DNA of 64,000 bases from Auriscalpium vulgare. Taxonomy: Eukaryota; Basidiomycota; Agaricomycetes; Russulales; Auriscalpiaceae. Below the pieces are notes generated by a model. The model worked only from the letters and a program-made list of their open reading frames with translations. It made no database searches and had not been told where the DNA came from. Both the position numbers and the translations under genes were made by a program. The stretch lies in assembly GCA_019915015.1 (NCBI GenBank), contig JAHBBC010000011.1, positions 1,612,001-1,676,000 on the forward strand, written 5' to 3'. Numbering within the stretch: position 1 is the stretch's first letter; each line of letters begins with the position of its first letter. Shown here piece by piece: positions 22,707-33,107 of this stretch.

Positions 22707-25071
22707 CATCCTCCATACTGAAATCCTGACCGTCCACGGTCAGTGCGACGACCAGTACGAGGTGCGGGAGGTAGAGCGGTCGGAGCGATTTGGTGATGTC
22801 GCAAATGCTCCGAGAAATGTGTCCGGGGTGTCGCCAGAGTCGCGAGACATGTCCGATGATGAGGGCGACGTGGCGATCGAGTACTGCGACTATGACATCG
22901 GAAGGATGTTCTGCGAGCGCTGGCTGGTCGGGCGACTTGCGAAGTTGACTGCGTGGCTGGTCGATGATGTGCGCTGAGTCTGGGTGCGAGATCTCAATCG
23001 TTCCGATTGCGGGCTCCTCCATACTGTGATCGAAGCGACCAGGCGCTGCAGTCGGTGCCAAGGCTGCGACACATGACAATCTTCGATCGGAACAAGTGTC
23101 GACTGCTGCGGAGTTATCCTTGGGTCCGACGAGGTCGCTGCAAAGTGCTGATCGCGTGCGGAACAGTCCGAAGGTCTCCAAATTGAATGTCGGAAGTGAA
23201 TGGCGATGCACTTGATTGTTGAGCGATCGGAGGGGCCTGAAGCGATCGAACAACCGCGTCGTTGCGATCTCCAAAACATTCGAATCGTCGGGAGTGACTG
23301 GCAAGTTGTAGTCCATGGTCGGAAGTGCTGCAAACAAGTTGCGAGTGTTCTGAAGGCTTTCTCGAGCGAGTCGCTGCTCTCGAACGTGCTCCGATACTAT
23401 TGCGACAGTGTTGCAAGGGATGGTCGGAATGCGAATGCGATGAGGCACGATGGGTTCGGGCGATGTGAGGGCCAACATGCCACCAGGGTCATGCATGTGC
23501 TGCGGAGATCGACCAATGTTCTGGACGTGGTCGTCGAGGAATCGGAAAATGTTTCGCCAAGTGTGGTTGTCACTGAGAACGCTGTCGAGAACGATAGATG
23601 TCGAGAGATTGGGCTGCGAAAGTTCGGGAGAGTTTCGACGGTCGGAAATGGCATGAAGTGCAGGCGTGTCACAGAATGTGGGTCGGAACTCCATATCGAG
23701 GCTTGCGCTGCGTCCTATGTCGTCTAGGAAGCTTGCGATAATGCTTGGAGCGGCTGGGATGATGTCCGACGCGACGCTGAGGCTGTCTTGCGCATAGTTG
23801 CGGTCCTCCGATTCGAAAATCGTAGTGGCTGGTGCAGTGGAGTCGTCGATAGGCACTGGCTCGACGCCGGCGCAATCGCAATCCTGAATGCACTGTGCGA
23901 GGACTGGCTCCAAAAATTCCGCACAATTGATCGGAGGAACGGCACAATGGTCGGAGATGCATGTGCCACACGTCGGAGCACTCGCAAGGATAAACGACGC
24001 CATTGCTGGAGTGGTGGAGGCATAGAACGTGTTCCGATCCGAGTCGCAGTCTGGAGTCGCAGCAATTGTTGCACTGGACATAGCTGGTTCGCGTTCTGTA
24101 GCGATGTCGGCGACTTCAGGCTGCTCGAGCACCGCTGCGAGATTGTCATACTCCTGTGCGAGCGCCTGCTGTTCGAGAAGAAACGCTATCTCCGCTTCAA
24201 TAGCAGCAATGCGATCGGAGGTCGGGAGCGATGTCGGAAGTACTGTCTCCGGAGTGAGGTCGACCATGAGCTGAGTCGCGACTTGGCCATGAGTCAGAGG
24301 TGTAGCAACGACGGCTGCGGAGTGAAGAGTGCCTGCTGCGATTGGTGCTGCGACTGGTGGGGTGCCTCCTTGCATAAATGTTCGGACGAACGATGCGACT
24401 GGGTCTGCGATCGGGACAGCAAGAGAAGCTGGTGGCGATGGCGGTATAGGTGTCCGATCGGTCGGGACTGCTATGGCAACGTTCCGATCCATTGATCGAG
24501 TGTGAGGCTGGAGAACGAACTGAGCGGCGCTGTTGACGTCGGAAACGTCGTATGAATCTCCTGGAATGACGTCCGGCTTCATGACCTGCAGGCGAACACT
24601 GATGCGATCCCAGAGTGTGTTAGGAATGCCACGAGGAAAATCGGACTTCTGCTGGAGCGCCGAGTAACGGTTCTGCCTGATGAGGAACCCCGAGATGGCT
24701 AGGAATTCTCGGTGGTACGCCGCAAACTCATCGAGCGTGATCGCAGGGATTGTTCGAGTGGTCGCAATGAGTGTCTCGAGGTCGGAAGACGAATATGTCC
24801 GATCTTGATCAGCTCCGGGGTAGAGCGATGTGACGGCCGTCTTGAAATCATTGAAGGTGCTTGCGTCATTGAACTCGGGAATGCTGTCAAAGAGGTCCGC
24901 GACTTCGATCGGAACATAGTACTGGGCCTGGTCCTTCTTTGCACGGTCGGAGGTAAGACCAGCGAGCGCTGCGACTGTTTCAAAGTCGGAGAAAAACCTT
25001 CGAACAGAGCGAGGGTCGGAAGCGAAAATGGGTGCCGTTTTCGCACCGCGAGGTGGCATACGAGTGGCCAT
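22000..25071 (-). CDS. Gag-like protein of array, copy 1
   Basis: Frame from the ATG at 25071 (MATRMPPRGAKTAP) to the stop at 22000, 1023 residues; the frame is open further upstream to the LTR. Residues about 10-190 resemble fungal gypsy Gag: FASDPRSVRRFFSDFETVAA, YYVPIEVADLFDSIPEF, FKTAVTSLYPGADQDRTYS, EYFAAYHREF-like FAAYHREFLAISGFLIRQ, then NTLWDRISVRLQV and SAAQFVL. After about residue 200 it is rich in Ser, Asp, Pro and Arg with no recognisable domain and no CCHC knuckle. The C-terminal 235 residues are encoded inside the 3' LTR. It would form particles only, depending on another element for reverse transcription. The start could be further upstream because the frame has no stop back to the LTR. 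Confidence 0.75.
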   Translation of the reverse strand: MATRMPPRGAKTAPIFASDPRSVRRFFSDFETVAALAGLTSDRAKKDQAQYYVPIEVADLFDSIPEFNDASTFNDFKTAVTSLYPGADQDRTYSSSDLETLIATTRTIPAITLDEFAAYHREFLAISGFLIRQNRYSALQQKSDFPRGIPNTLWDRISVRLQVMKPDVIPGDSYDVSDVNSAAQFVLQPHTRSMDRNVAIAVPTDRTPIPPSPPASLAVPIADPVASFVRTFMQGGTPPVAAPIAAGTLHSAAVVATPLTHGQVATQLMVDLTPETVLPTSLPTSDRIAAIEAEIAFLLEQQALAQEYDNLAAVLEQPEVADIATEREPAMSSATIAATPDCDSDRNTFYASTTPAMASFILASAPTCGTCISDHCAVPPINCAEFLEPVLAQCIQDCDCAGVEPVPIDDSTAPATTIFESEDRNYAQDSLSVASDIIPAAPSIIASFLDDIGRSASLDMEFRPTFCDTPALHAISDRRNSPELSQPNLSTSIVLDSVLSDNHTWRNIFRFLDDHVQNIGRSPQHMHDPGGMLALTSPEPIVPHRIRIPTIPCNTVAIVSEHVREQRLARESLQNTRNLFAALPTMDYNLPVTPDDSNVLEIATTRLFDRFRPLRSLNNQVHRHSLPTFNLETFGLFRTRSALCSDLVGPKDNSAAVDTCSDRRLSCVAALAPTAAPGRFDHSMEEPAIGTIEISHPDSAHIIDQPRSQLRKSPDQPALAEHPSDVIVAVLDRHVALIIGHVSRLWRHPGHISRSICDITKSLRPLYLPHLVLVVALTVDGQDFSMEDVIRLAPRCEAIVTGFSHFRQVDRYTIPEIAASRSSAPTTRLVLPTARKIGARVPTVGVSQSCRAIRIIPWTPRSDQQLRRTHHTQSSDHSLIVPTAATRPRAQRLPQLSQRVGIPSDISMVEIVVSARAPRLSDVSATSEYPHSRAIVLRPLSSPALEFAQHFFDPNRSAIGPALRLSLRRSDHRTRTTGAFFRPFDKSQDHNTHLRPPRTSECILPLATPPLPPILVVLSCSTF

Positions 25072-25318
25072 GGCTGTGCGACGTGTCGGAGAGCAGGTGC
25101 GGGATGTCGTGATGAGATTGGATGAATGGGTGCAAGCTGCGACGATGGCTGGGGAGATGAGCGAGTGGCTGTGATCGGAATCGGAATACGATGGGTCGCA
25201 AAGGCGTAGATGGGAGTCGGAACTCGACAAGAATGTTCCGACGTGTGCTAGAGGGGTAGAAACACTGCCAAAATCTCCGGAGAAAGCCTGACTGGTCCCT
25301 CGCGGTGGGCTCCAAAAG
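22707..25318 (-). other. Array internal region 1
   Basis: 2,612 bp between LTRs. On the minus strand it begins with a putative primer binding site at about 25314-25294 (TGGAGCCCACCGCGAGGGAC, four bases after the LTR) and ends with TATGGAGGATG abutting the LTR, a plausible short polypurine tract. The only large frame is gag. Confidence 0.8.
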
Positions 25319-27004
25319 TGATGGGCACCCACAGGTAGTAGGGTGGTAATGTGTCAGATACCAGATCCCTAGAGCGCTGGTGAGGGTACCGTGATGTGTG
25401 CGAGTGAGTGTCAGGGTCCCGAAGACAATCGGAGTGCGTCTCCGACGAGTGTGGGGAGGTGTGCGATCGGATGCGCCGGTCGGAATGCGTGATCGGTCGG
25501 AGAGTCGTCGATGAGGGGTCGGAGGCGCAGATGCGATGGTCGGAATGTGTGGACAAGTGGTGCGAGTGGTGCGATTGAGGCTGCGACCGCTGCGAGACGA
25601 CAGAGTCAAGACTGCAATCTCCGAGGTCGCAAGACGGTCGGAGCGACGATGAGTCGTGCAGGCAACGACGCAGAGGCGTGTGGACGGTCGGAGGAGCGGG
25701 GGCGGTGGTCGGAAGATAGGAATGAGTGGTGCGAGCACGCCAATCGATGTTGCGATCGCTGCGGGACGAGCGGAACGCAACTGCGATCTCCGATGTCGCA
25801 AGACGGTCGGAGCGACGAAGTGCGAGGGCAACGGCTAATGGGACGACGATGGAACAAGATGAGAGCGAGGAGAACGATAAGCTGAGTGCGGGACGATGAC
25901 GACGACGACAAAGGCAAAGGCAAAGGCGACAGAGCTAGCCTCGAGCTAACTATACGATAGAGACGAGGCTTTATGGGCGTCGAATGAGATCTGAACCGTG
26001 CGGGGGGAACCGAATCTGTATTGCAGTAGGATGCGACCGCTATTTATACGTTTCGACTGCTATAGTACGAGTCCGATCGAGAATAGAGTCGGAACAAAGG
26101 AAAACAAGTCGGAACAAAAGCAAACGATGGTGCGCAAGTCGCACATGGTACGGACAAAGGAGGAGAGTCAATAGAACATATCAGAAGGTCTGTGAGGCTG
26201 TATAGAACAATGTGGAGCAAGTGATCAGCGCTGTCAGGAGGGCAGTGCAAGCGCATGGAAAACGATCTGCGCTGTCAAGAAGTGTGGGAGAGACATCCTA
26301 AAATGTCGAACAAGACAATACGACCAGAATAGGAGGCAATGGAGGTGTGGCGAGTGGTAGAATGCACTCCGACGTGCGAGGGGGTCGCAGGTGAGTGTTG
26401 TGATCTTGCGACTTGTCGAACGGTCGGAAGAATGCTCCGGTAGTACGTGTGCGATGGTCGGAGCGGCGGAGGGATAATCGGAGCGCTGGTCCGATCGCAG
26501 AACGATTGGGATCGAAGAAATGTTGCGCAAACTCGAGAGCTGGGCTAGACAATGGTCGGAGGACAATGGCGCGACTGTGGGGGTACTCGGAAGTCGCAGA
26601 AACGTCGGAGAGGCGTGGCGCACGTGCTGAAACGACGATCTCGACCATCGAAATGTCTGATGGAATTCCAACGCGTTGTGACAACTGTGGGAGACGCTGC
26701 GCTCGAGGTCGCGTGGCGGCAGTCGGAACGATGAGCGAGTGGTCGGATGACTGCGTGTGATGCGTGCGACGGAGTTGCTGGTCCGAGCGTGGTGTCCAAG
26801 GTATGATTCTGATTGCGCGACAGCTCTGCGAGACTCCAACGGTCGGAACTCTGGCTCCGATCTTGCGAGCGGTCGGAAGAACTAATCGAGTGGTCGGAGC
26901 ACTGCTGCGCGACGCTGCGATCTCCGGAATTGTGTATCTGTCGACTTGACGAAAGTGCGAAAATCCCGTAACGATCGCCTCACAGCGCGGGGCGAGGCGT
27001 ATCA
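25319..27004 (-). repeat. Array LTR b
   Basis: Central LTR shared by both internal regions, 4,298 bp from LTR a. No target duplication flanks it, as expected of an LTR shared within a tandem array rather than of two independent insertions. Confidence 0.9.
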
Positions 27005-29369
27005 CATCCTCCATACTGAAATCCTGACCGTCCACGGTCAGTGCGACGACCAGTACGAGGTGCGGGAGGTAGAGCGGTCGGAGCGATTTGGTGATGTCGC
27101 AAATGCTCCGAGAAATGTGTCCGGGGTGTCGCCAGAGTCGCGAGACATGTCCGATGATGAGGGCGACGTGGCGATCGAGTACTGCGACTATGACATCGGA
27201 AGGATGTTCTGCGAGCGCTGGCTGGTCGGGCGACTTGCGAAGTTGACTGCGTGGCTGGTCGATGATGTGCGCTGAGTCTGGGTGCGAGATCTCAATCGTT
27301 CCGATTGCGGGCTCCTCCATACTGTGATCGAAGCGACCAGGCGCTGCAGTCGGTGCCAAGGCTGCGACACATGACAATCTTCGATCGGAACAAGTGTCGA
27401 CTGCTGCGGAGTTATCCTTGGGTCCGACGAGGTCGCTGCAAAGTGCTGATCGCGTGCGGAACAGTCCGAAGGTCTCCAAATTGAATGTCGGAAGTGAATG
27501 GCGATGCACTTGATTGTTGAGCGATCGGAGGGGCCTGAAGCGATCGAACAACCGCGTCGTTGCGATCTCCAAAACATTCGAATCGTCGGGAGTGACTGGC
27601 AAGTTGTAGTCCATGGTCGGAAGTGCTGCAAACAAGTTGCGAGTGTTCTGAAGGCTTTCTCGAGCGAGTCGCTGCTCTCGAACGTGCTCCGATACTATTG
27701 CGACAGTGTTGCAAGGGATGGTCGGAATGCGAATGCGATGAGGCACGATGGGTTCGGGCGATGTGAGGGCCAACATGCCACCAGGGTCATGCATGTGCTG
27801 CGGAGATCGACCAATGTTCTGGACGTGGTCGTCGAGGAATCGGAAAATGTTTCGCCAAGTGTGGTTGTCACTGAGAACGCTGTCGAGAACGATAGATGTC
27901 GAGAGATTGGGCTGCGAAAGTTCGGGAGAGTTTCGACGGTCGGAAATGGCATGAAGTGCAGGCGTGTCACAGAATGTGGGTCGGAACTCCATATCGAGGC
28001 TTGCGCTGCGTCCTATGTCGTCTAGGAAGCTTGCGATAATGCTTGGAGCGGCTGGGATGATGTCCGACGCGACGCTGAGGCTGTCTTGCGCATAGTTGCG
28101 GTCCTCCGATTCGAAAATCGTAGTGGCTGGTGCAGTGGAGTCGTCGATAGGCACTGGCTCGACGCCGGCGCAATCGCAATCCTGAATGCACTGTGCGAGG
28201 ACTGGCTCCAAAAATTCCGCACAATTGATCGGAGGAACGGCACAATGGTCGGAGATGCATGTGCCACACGTCGGAGCACTCGCAAGGATAAACGACGCCA
28301 TTGCTGGAGTGGTGGAGGCATAGAACGTGTTCCGATCCGAGTCGCAGTCTGGAGTCGCAGCAATTGTTGCACTGGACATAGCTGGTTCGCGTTCTGTAGC
28401 GATGTCGGCGACTTCAGGCTGCTCGAGCACCGCTGCGAGATTGTCATACTCCTGTGCGAGCGCCTGCTGTTCGAGAAGAAACGCTATCTCCGCTTCAATA
28501 GCAGCAATGCGATCGGAGGTCGGGAGCGATGTCGGAAGTACTGTCTCCGGAGTGAGGTCGACCATGAGCTGAGTCGCGACTTGGCCATGAGTCAGAGGTG
28601 TAGCAACGACGGCTGCGGAGTGAAGAGTGCCTGCTGCGATTGGTGCTGCGACTGGTGGGGTGCCTCCTTGCATAAATGTTCGGACGAACGATGCGACTGG
28701 GTCTGCGATCGGGACAGCAAGAGAAGCTGGTGGCGATGGCGGTATAGGTGTCCGATCGGTCGGGACTGCTATGGCAACGTTCCGATCCATTGATCGAGTG
28801 TGAGGCTGGAGAACGAACTGAGCGGCGCTGTTGACGTCGGAAACGTCGTATGAATCTCCTGGAATGACGTCCGGCTTCATGACCTGCAGGCGAACACTGA
28901 TGCGATCCCAGAGTGTGTTAGGAATGCCACGAGGAAAATCGGACTTCTGCTGGAGCGCCGAGTAACGGTTCTGCCTGATGAGGAACCCCGAGATGGCTAG
29001 GAATTCTCGGTGGTACGCCGCAAACTCATCGAGCGTGATCGCAGGGATTGTTCGAGTGGTCGCAATGAGTGTCTCGAGGTCGGAAGACGAATATGTCCGA
29101 TCTTGATCAGCTCCGGGGTAGAGCGATGTGACGGCCGTCTTGAAATCATTGAAGGTGCTTGCGTCATTGAACTCGGGAATGCTGTCAAAGAGGTCCGCGA
29201 CTTCGATCGGAACATAGTACTGGGCCTGGTCCTTCTTTGCACGGTCGGAGGTAAGACCAGCGAGCGCTGCGACTGTTTCAAAGTCGGAGAAAAACCTTCG
29301 AACAGAGCGAGGGTCGGAAGCGAAAATGGGTGCCGTTTTCGCACCGCGAGGTGGCATACGAGTGGCCAT
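26298..29369 (-). CDS. Gag-like protein of array, copy 2
   Basis: Same protein as copy 1, with identical translation over its full length (ATG at 29369). Its transcript would start from LTR c and end in LTR b. Identity with copy 1 over more than 1000 codons means the duplication is very recent, is kept identical by gene conversion, or is an assembly artefact. Confidence 0.75.
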   Translation of the reverse strand: MATRMPPRGAKTAPIFASDPRSVRRFFSDFETVAALAGLTSDRAKKDQAQYYVPIEVADLFDSIPEFNDASTFNDFKTAVTSLYPGADQDRTYSSSDLETLIATTRTIPAITLDEFAAYHREFLAISGFLIRQNRYSALQQKSDFPRGIPNTLWDRISVRLQVMKPDVIPGDSYDVSDVNSAAQFVLQPHTRSMDRNVAIAVPTDRTPIPPSPPASLAVPIADPVASFVRTFMQGGTPPVAAPIAAGTLHSAAVVATPLTHGQVATQLMVDLTPETVLPTSLPTSDRIAAIEAEIAFLLEQQALAQEYDNLAAVLEQPEVADIATEREPAMSSATIAATPDCDSDRNTFYASTTPAMASFILASAPTCGTCISDHCAVPPINCAEFLEPVLAQCIQDCDCAGVEPVPIDDSTAPATTIFESEDRNYAQDSLSVASDIIPAAPSIIASFLDDIGRSASLDMEFRPTFCDTPALHAISDRRNSPELSQPNLSTSIVLDSVLSDNHTWRNIFRFLDDHVQNIGRSPQHMHDPGGMLALTSPEPIVPHRIRIPTIPCNTVAIVSEHVREQRLARESLQNTRNLFAALPTMDYNLPVTPDDSNVLEIATTRLFDRFRPLRSLNNQVHRHSLPTFNLETFGLFRTRSALCSDLVGPKDNSAAVDTCSDRRLSCVAALAPTAAPGRFDHSMEEPAIGTIEISHPDSAHIIDQPRSQLRKSPDQPALAEHPSDVIVAVLDRHVALIIGHVSRLWRHPGHISRSICDITKSLRPLYLPHLVLVVALTVDGQDFSMEDVIRLAPRCEAIVTGFSHFRQVDRYTIPEIAASRSSAPTTRLVLPTARKIGARVPTVGVSQSCRAIRIIPWTPRSDQQLRRTHHTQSSDHSLIVPTAATRPRAQRLPQLSQRVGIPSDISMVEIVVSARAPRLSDVSATSEYPHSRAIVLRPLSSPALEFAQHFFDPNRSAIGPALRLSLRRSDHRTRTTGAFFRPFDKSQDHNTHLRPPRTSECILPLATPPLPPILVVLSCSTF

Positions 29370-29616
29370 GGCTGTGCGACGTGTCGGAGAGCAGGTGCGG
29401 GATGTCGTGATGAGATTGGATGAATGGGTGCAAGCTGCGACGATGGCTGGGGAGATGAGCGAGTGGCTGTGATCGGAATCGGAATACGATGGGTCGCAAA
29501 GGCGTAGATGGGAGTCGGAACTCGACAAGAATGTTCCGACGTGTGCTAGAGGGGTAGAAACACTGCCAAAATCTCCGGAGAAAGCCTGACTGGTCCCTCG
29601 CGGTGGGCTCCAAAAG
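27005..29616 (-). other. Array internal region 2
   Basis: Second 2,612 bp internal region, same content as internal region 1, including the putative primer binding site next to LTR c. Confidence 0.8.
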
Positions 29617-31302
29617 TGATGGGCACCCACAGGTAGTAGGGTGGTAATGTGTCAGATACCAGATCCCTAGAGCGCTGGTGAGGGTACCGTGATGTGTGCG
29701 AGTGAGTGTCAGGGTCCCGAAGACAATCGGAGTGCGTCTCCGACGAGTGTGGGGAGGTGTGCGATCGGATGCGCCGGTCGGAATGCGTGATCGGTCGGAG
29801 AGTCGTCGATGAGGGGTCGGAGGCGCAGATGCGATGGTCGGAATGTGTGGACAAGTGGTGCGAGTGGTGCGATTGAGGCTGCGACCGCTGCGAGACGACA
29901 GAGTCAAGACTGCAATCTCCGAGGTCGCAAGACGGTCGGAGCGACGATGAGTCGTGCAGGCAACGACGCAGAGGCGTGTGGACGGTCGGAGGAGCGGGGG
30001 CGGTGGTCGGAAGATAGGAATGAGTGGTGCGAGCACGCCAATCGATGTTGCGATCGCTGCGGGACGAGCGGAACGCAACTGCGATCTCCGATGTCGCAAG
30101 ACGGTCGGAGCGACGAAGTGCGAGGGCAACGGCTAATGGGACGACGATGGAACAAGATGAGAGCGAGGAGAACGATAAGCTGAGTGCGGGACGATGACGA
30201 CGACGACAAAGGCAAAGGCAAAGGCGACAGAGCTAGCCTCGAGCTAACTATACGATAGAGACGAGGCTTTATGGGCGTCGAATGAGATCTGAACCGTGCG
30301 GGGGGAACCGAATCTGTATTGCAGTAGGATGCGACCGCTATTTATACGTTTCGACTGCTATAGTACGAGTCCGATCGAGAATAGAGTCGGAACAAAGGAA
30401 AACAAGTCGGAACAAAAGCAAACGATGGTGCGCAAGTCGCACATGGTACGGACAAAGGAGGAGAGTCAATAGAACATATCAGAAGGTCTGTGAGGCTGTA
30501 TAGAACAATGTGGAGCAAGTGATCAGCGCTGTCAGGAGGGCAGTGCAAGCGCATGGAAAACGATCTGCGCTGTCAAGAAGTGTGGGAGAGACATCCTAAA
30601 ATGTCGAACAAGACAATACGACCAGAATAGGAGGCAATGGAGGTGTGGCGAGTGGTAGAATGCACTCCGACGTGCGAGGGGGTCGCAGGTGAGTGTTGTG
30701 ATCTTGCGACTTGTCGAACGGTCGGAAGAATGCTCCGGTAGTACGTGTGCGATGGTCGGAGCGGCGGAGGGATAATCGGAGCGCTGGTCCGATCGCAGAA
30801 CGATTGGGATCGAAGAAATGTTGCGCAAACTCGAGAGCTGGGCTAGACAATGGTCGGAGGACAATGGCGCGACTGTGGGGGTACTCGGAAGTCGCAGAAA
30901 CGTCGGAGAGGCGTGGCGCACGTGCTGAAACGACGATCTCGACCATCGAAATGTCTGATGGAATTCCAACGCGTTGTGACAACTGTGGGAGACGCTGCGC
31001 TCGAGGTCGCGTGGCGGCAGTCGGAACGATGAGCGAGTGGTCGGATGACTGCGTGTGATGCGTGCGACGGAGTTGCTGGTCCGAGCGTGGTGTCCAAGGT
31101 ATGATTCTGATTGCGCGACAGCTCTGCGAGACTCCAACGGTCGGAACTCTGGCTCCGATCTTGCGAGCGGTCGGAAGAACTAATCGAGTGGTCGGAGCAC
31201 TGCTGCGCGACGCTGCGATCTCCGGAATTGTGTATCTGTCGACTTGACGAAAGTGCGAAAATCCCGTAACGATCGCCTCACAGCGCGGGGCGAGGCGTAT
31301 CA
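29617..31302 (-). repeat. Array LTR c (5' LTR of the array)
   Basis: Complete 1,686 bp LTR whose end GCGTATCA abuts the ACGC duplication. Its U3 carries the same 235-codon gag tail frame (30596-31302), here without an upstream gag and so not expected to be translated. Confidence 0.9.
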
Positions 31303-31306
31303 ACGC

Positions 31307-31660
31307 TTACTCAGGTCTTAACTCCTATCTCCTAGGATGACTGATGTACTTACTGATGCTGTGCAAGCTGACTGATTCTTACACATTATGTCTTACATAT
31401 ATGCTTTATGCTTACTACACAATTTCTGATTGGTTGATATGCAGAGCCCCAAGTAGTATAAAAGGGCTCCTTTCTTCGCTCAGATACCTCAGTCTTTTCA
31501 CATCACAGACTGAGGTGAGCATTCCTATGCATACTTAGGAGTCTTCTCTTTACTAACTCACTTGTAGTATAGACTAACGTCTCTCTAAGGTACTGCAATA
31601 TAGTCTTTTCACATCACAGACTGAGTATAGACTAACGTCTCTCTAAGTTGTGTTTCATCA
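31307..31660 (+). repeat. Copia 3' LTR, second part
   Basis: Continues the LTR interrupted at 21020 and ends TTTCATCA followed by the target duplicate TGCTT. Together with 20891-21020 it gives 484 bp. Confidence 0.95.
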
Positions 31661-31892
31661 TGCTTACTAGAATAAATGGTGAATGAGTACATGAATTGCT
31701 ATGAGGGGACAAATCCAAAAAATAATCTCAATCAAATGGATCATCTGCCCTTACAATCGTGCGCAGGAGGCTCCGAGTCACCGTTGATGTCAGCTGCACG
31801 GCACCTGCTGGTTGCGTATTGAGGAAGGTTGAACATGTGATGTGCTGCATTCTACATATAGCACTAGCAGAAGAAATTACTATGGGTGGCGT

Positions 31893-32369
31893 TGATGGGC
31901 ACCCACAGGTAGTAGGGTGGTAAGCTGTCTATAACCATAATCCTAGAGCGCTGGAGGGCGCCGGGTCGCAGGAGGCGGGAACAGCCGGAACAATGAGGAG
32001 AAAAATGGTCGCAGGGACAATGGCCAACTGGGGCGGTACCCGAGTTGCGTGGGAATGTTGCGAGTCACAACGTCAGCAATAAGTTGGGAGGGCGTGGGCT
32101 GTGCGTTCTGATGGAAATCTGATGAGGGCGGAGCTGGGCGGCGAAGGTTCGGCGAACCAAGGCGAGAGAGCCAGCGGAGGGAGGTGACACGGTGGGAAGT
32201 GTCGGGTAGGTGGCAGGGAGGGGCGCGGTGCTGGTGAACCGTGAGAAGTAGCCCACATAGAGTGTACTGGTACAAGTGATGACTAAGCAATCTACCCTTG
32301 GGAGTCGACACCCGAGACTTCACAGCTCAAGAATCCACAAGTAGCGCTCCTCGGGCACATAGTGAATCA
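31893..32369 (-). repeat. Related gypsy LTR fragment
   Basis: Starts TGATGGGCACCCACAGGTAG, identical over about 30 bases to the array LTR end, then diverges apart from a CCTAGAGCGCTGG block. A possible other end GAATCA lies at 32369, but the flanks do not match, so it is a solo LTR with lost duplication or a fragment. It sits inside the GGTTCGG-ended repeat. Confidence 0.6.
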
Positions 32370-33107
32370 CCATAATGGGACGCCATGGCTTGAACACGCG
32401 AACGAACTTTCCGAGACCAAGAAAAGACCTAGCGAAGAGTCGCCAAGTCAAACGGGCTTAGGCGAACACGGTGGGCGAAATATGGCATGGGAGCGTAATA
32501 TCAATTGACGAGACGGAAATCTTATTATGGAATACAAGCAATCTTGCTTTCCTTCCCTCACCTTGCATGCTCCATTGAGGTATTCCAGTCGCCTGCTTGA
32601 GGGAACGGCTCTTCGTTCATCCTCTCTCTCTCTCTCCACCTTTTTGGGAAAATCAGGTCCGCATGACCTATGACGAGAGGGTGCGACACACTCGAAGGAT
32701 AACAAATAGGGAAATGGTTGATTGGGTAACAATTGTGTAGGGAACAGTGCCTTGCGGAATCCACAAGGTGCATGTCCCTGAAGCTAACCAAAAGGACCAG
32801 TCACGAGGCTGAAGAGGTCTCAAAAAAAAGAGCGACTCCCATTGAGCTTGAGAAATCCTTGAGCATTGAGCTAGAGTGAAGAGAGAATGTGCTAAGTTGC
32901 TTGTGCCTTCGTAAAGTGTTGTGAGTGCGCATGTACACTTGTTGTATGTGCGCTTGCTGAAGTAATCCCATGGCCACCTGAGTTGCCTGACTTGCTCAAT
33001 ATCCTGATTCCTGAGGAGGCAGGCACCTGTGTGGTTCTTAGCTACACTTGGCAATGACATATAGCCTTCTTATGTTTCTGACTGAAAAATAAGCAAATTT
33101 GAATTGG
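32370..33107. other. Interior of the GGTTCGG-ended repeat, no gene
   Basis: AT-richer sequence with short open frames on both strands and a CT-rich run near 32622-32640. No transposase-like motif was recognised. Confidence 0.4.

Larger units (their letters stand above)
21021..31302 (-). mobile_element. Tandem gag-only gypsy-like array (3 LTRs, 2 internals)
   Basis: Inserted in the copia 3' LTR with an exact 4 bp duplication ACGC (21017-21020 and 31303-31306). It starts TGATGGGC and ends GCGTATCA, the TG...CA ends of an LTR retroelement. The content repeats with a period of exactly 4,298 bp: LTR 21021-22706, internal 22707-25318, LTR 25319-27004, internal 27005-29616, LTR 29617-31302. The element reads on the minus strand. 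Translations of the repeats are identical throughout, so copies are virtually identical. Internal regions are 2,612 bp and encode only a Gag-like protein: no protease, reverse transcriptase, RNase H or integrase motif is present. This fits a non-autonomous gag-only element of the kind called TR-GAG in plants. Confidence 0.9.
15387..31660 (+). mobile_element. Ty1/copia LTR retrotransposon, intact but split
   Basis: Full-length copia element. The flanking target duplication TGCTT is present at 15382-15386 and 31661-31665. The 5' LTR is 15387-15870 and the 3' LTR is 20891-21020 plus 31307-31660; both total 484 bp once the second insertion and its 4 bp duplication are removed. A primer binding site, one uninterrupted gag-pol frame and a polypurine tract are all present. 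The length without the nested array is 5,988 bp. Equal LTR length and an open 1429-codon frame indicate a young insertion. Confidence 0.96.

Noticed and set aside
21021..31302. Satellite or CRISPR-like array
   Set aside because: The 4,298 bp unit has LTR ends, a primer site, a promoter and a gag frame, so it is a retroelement tandem.
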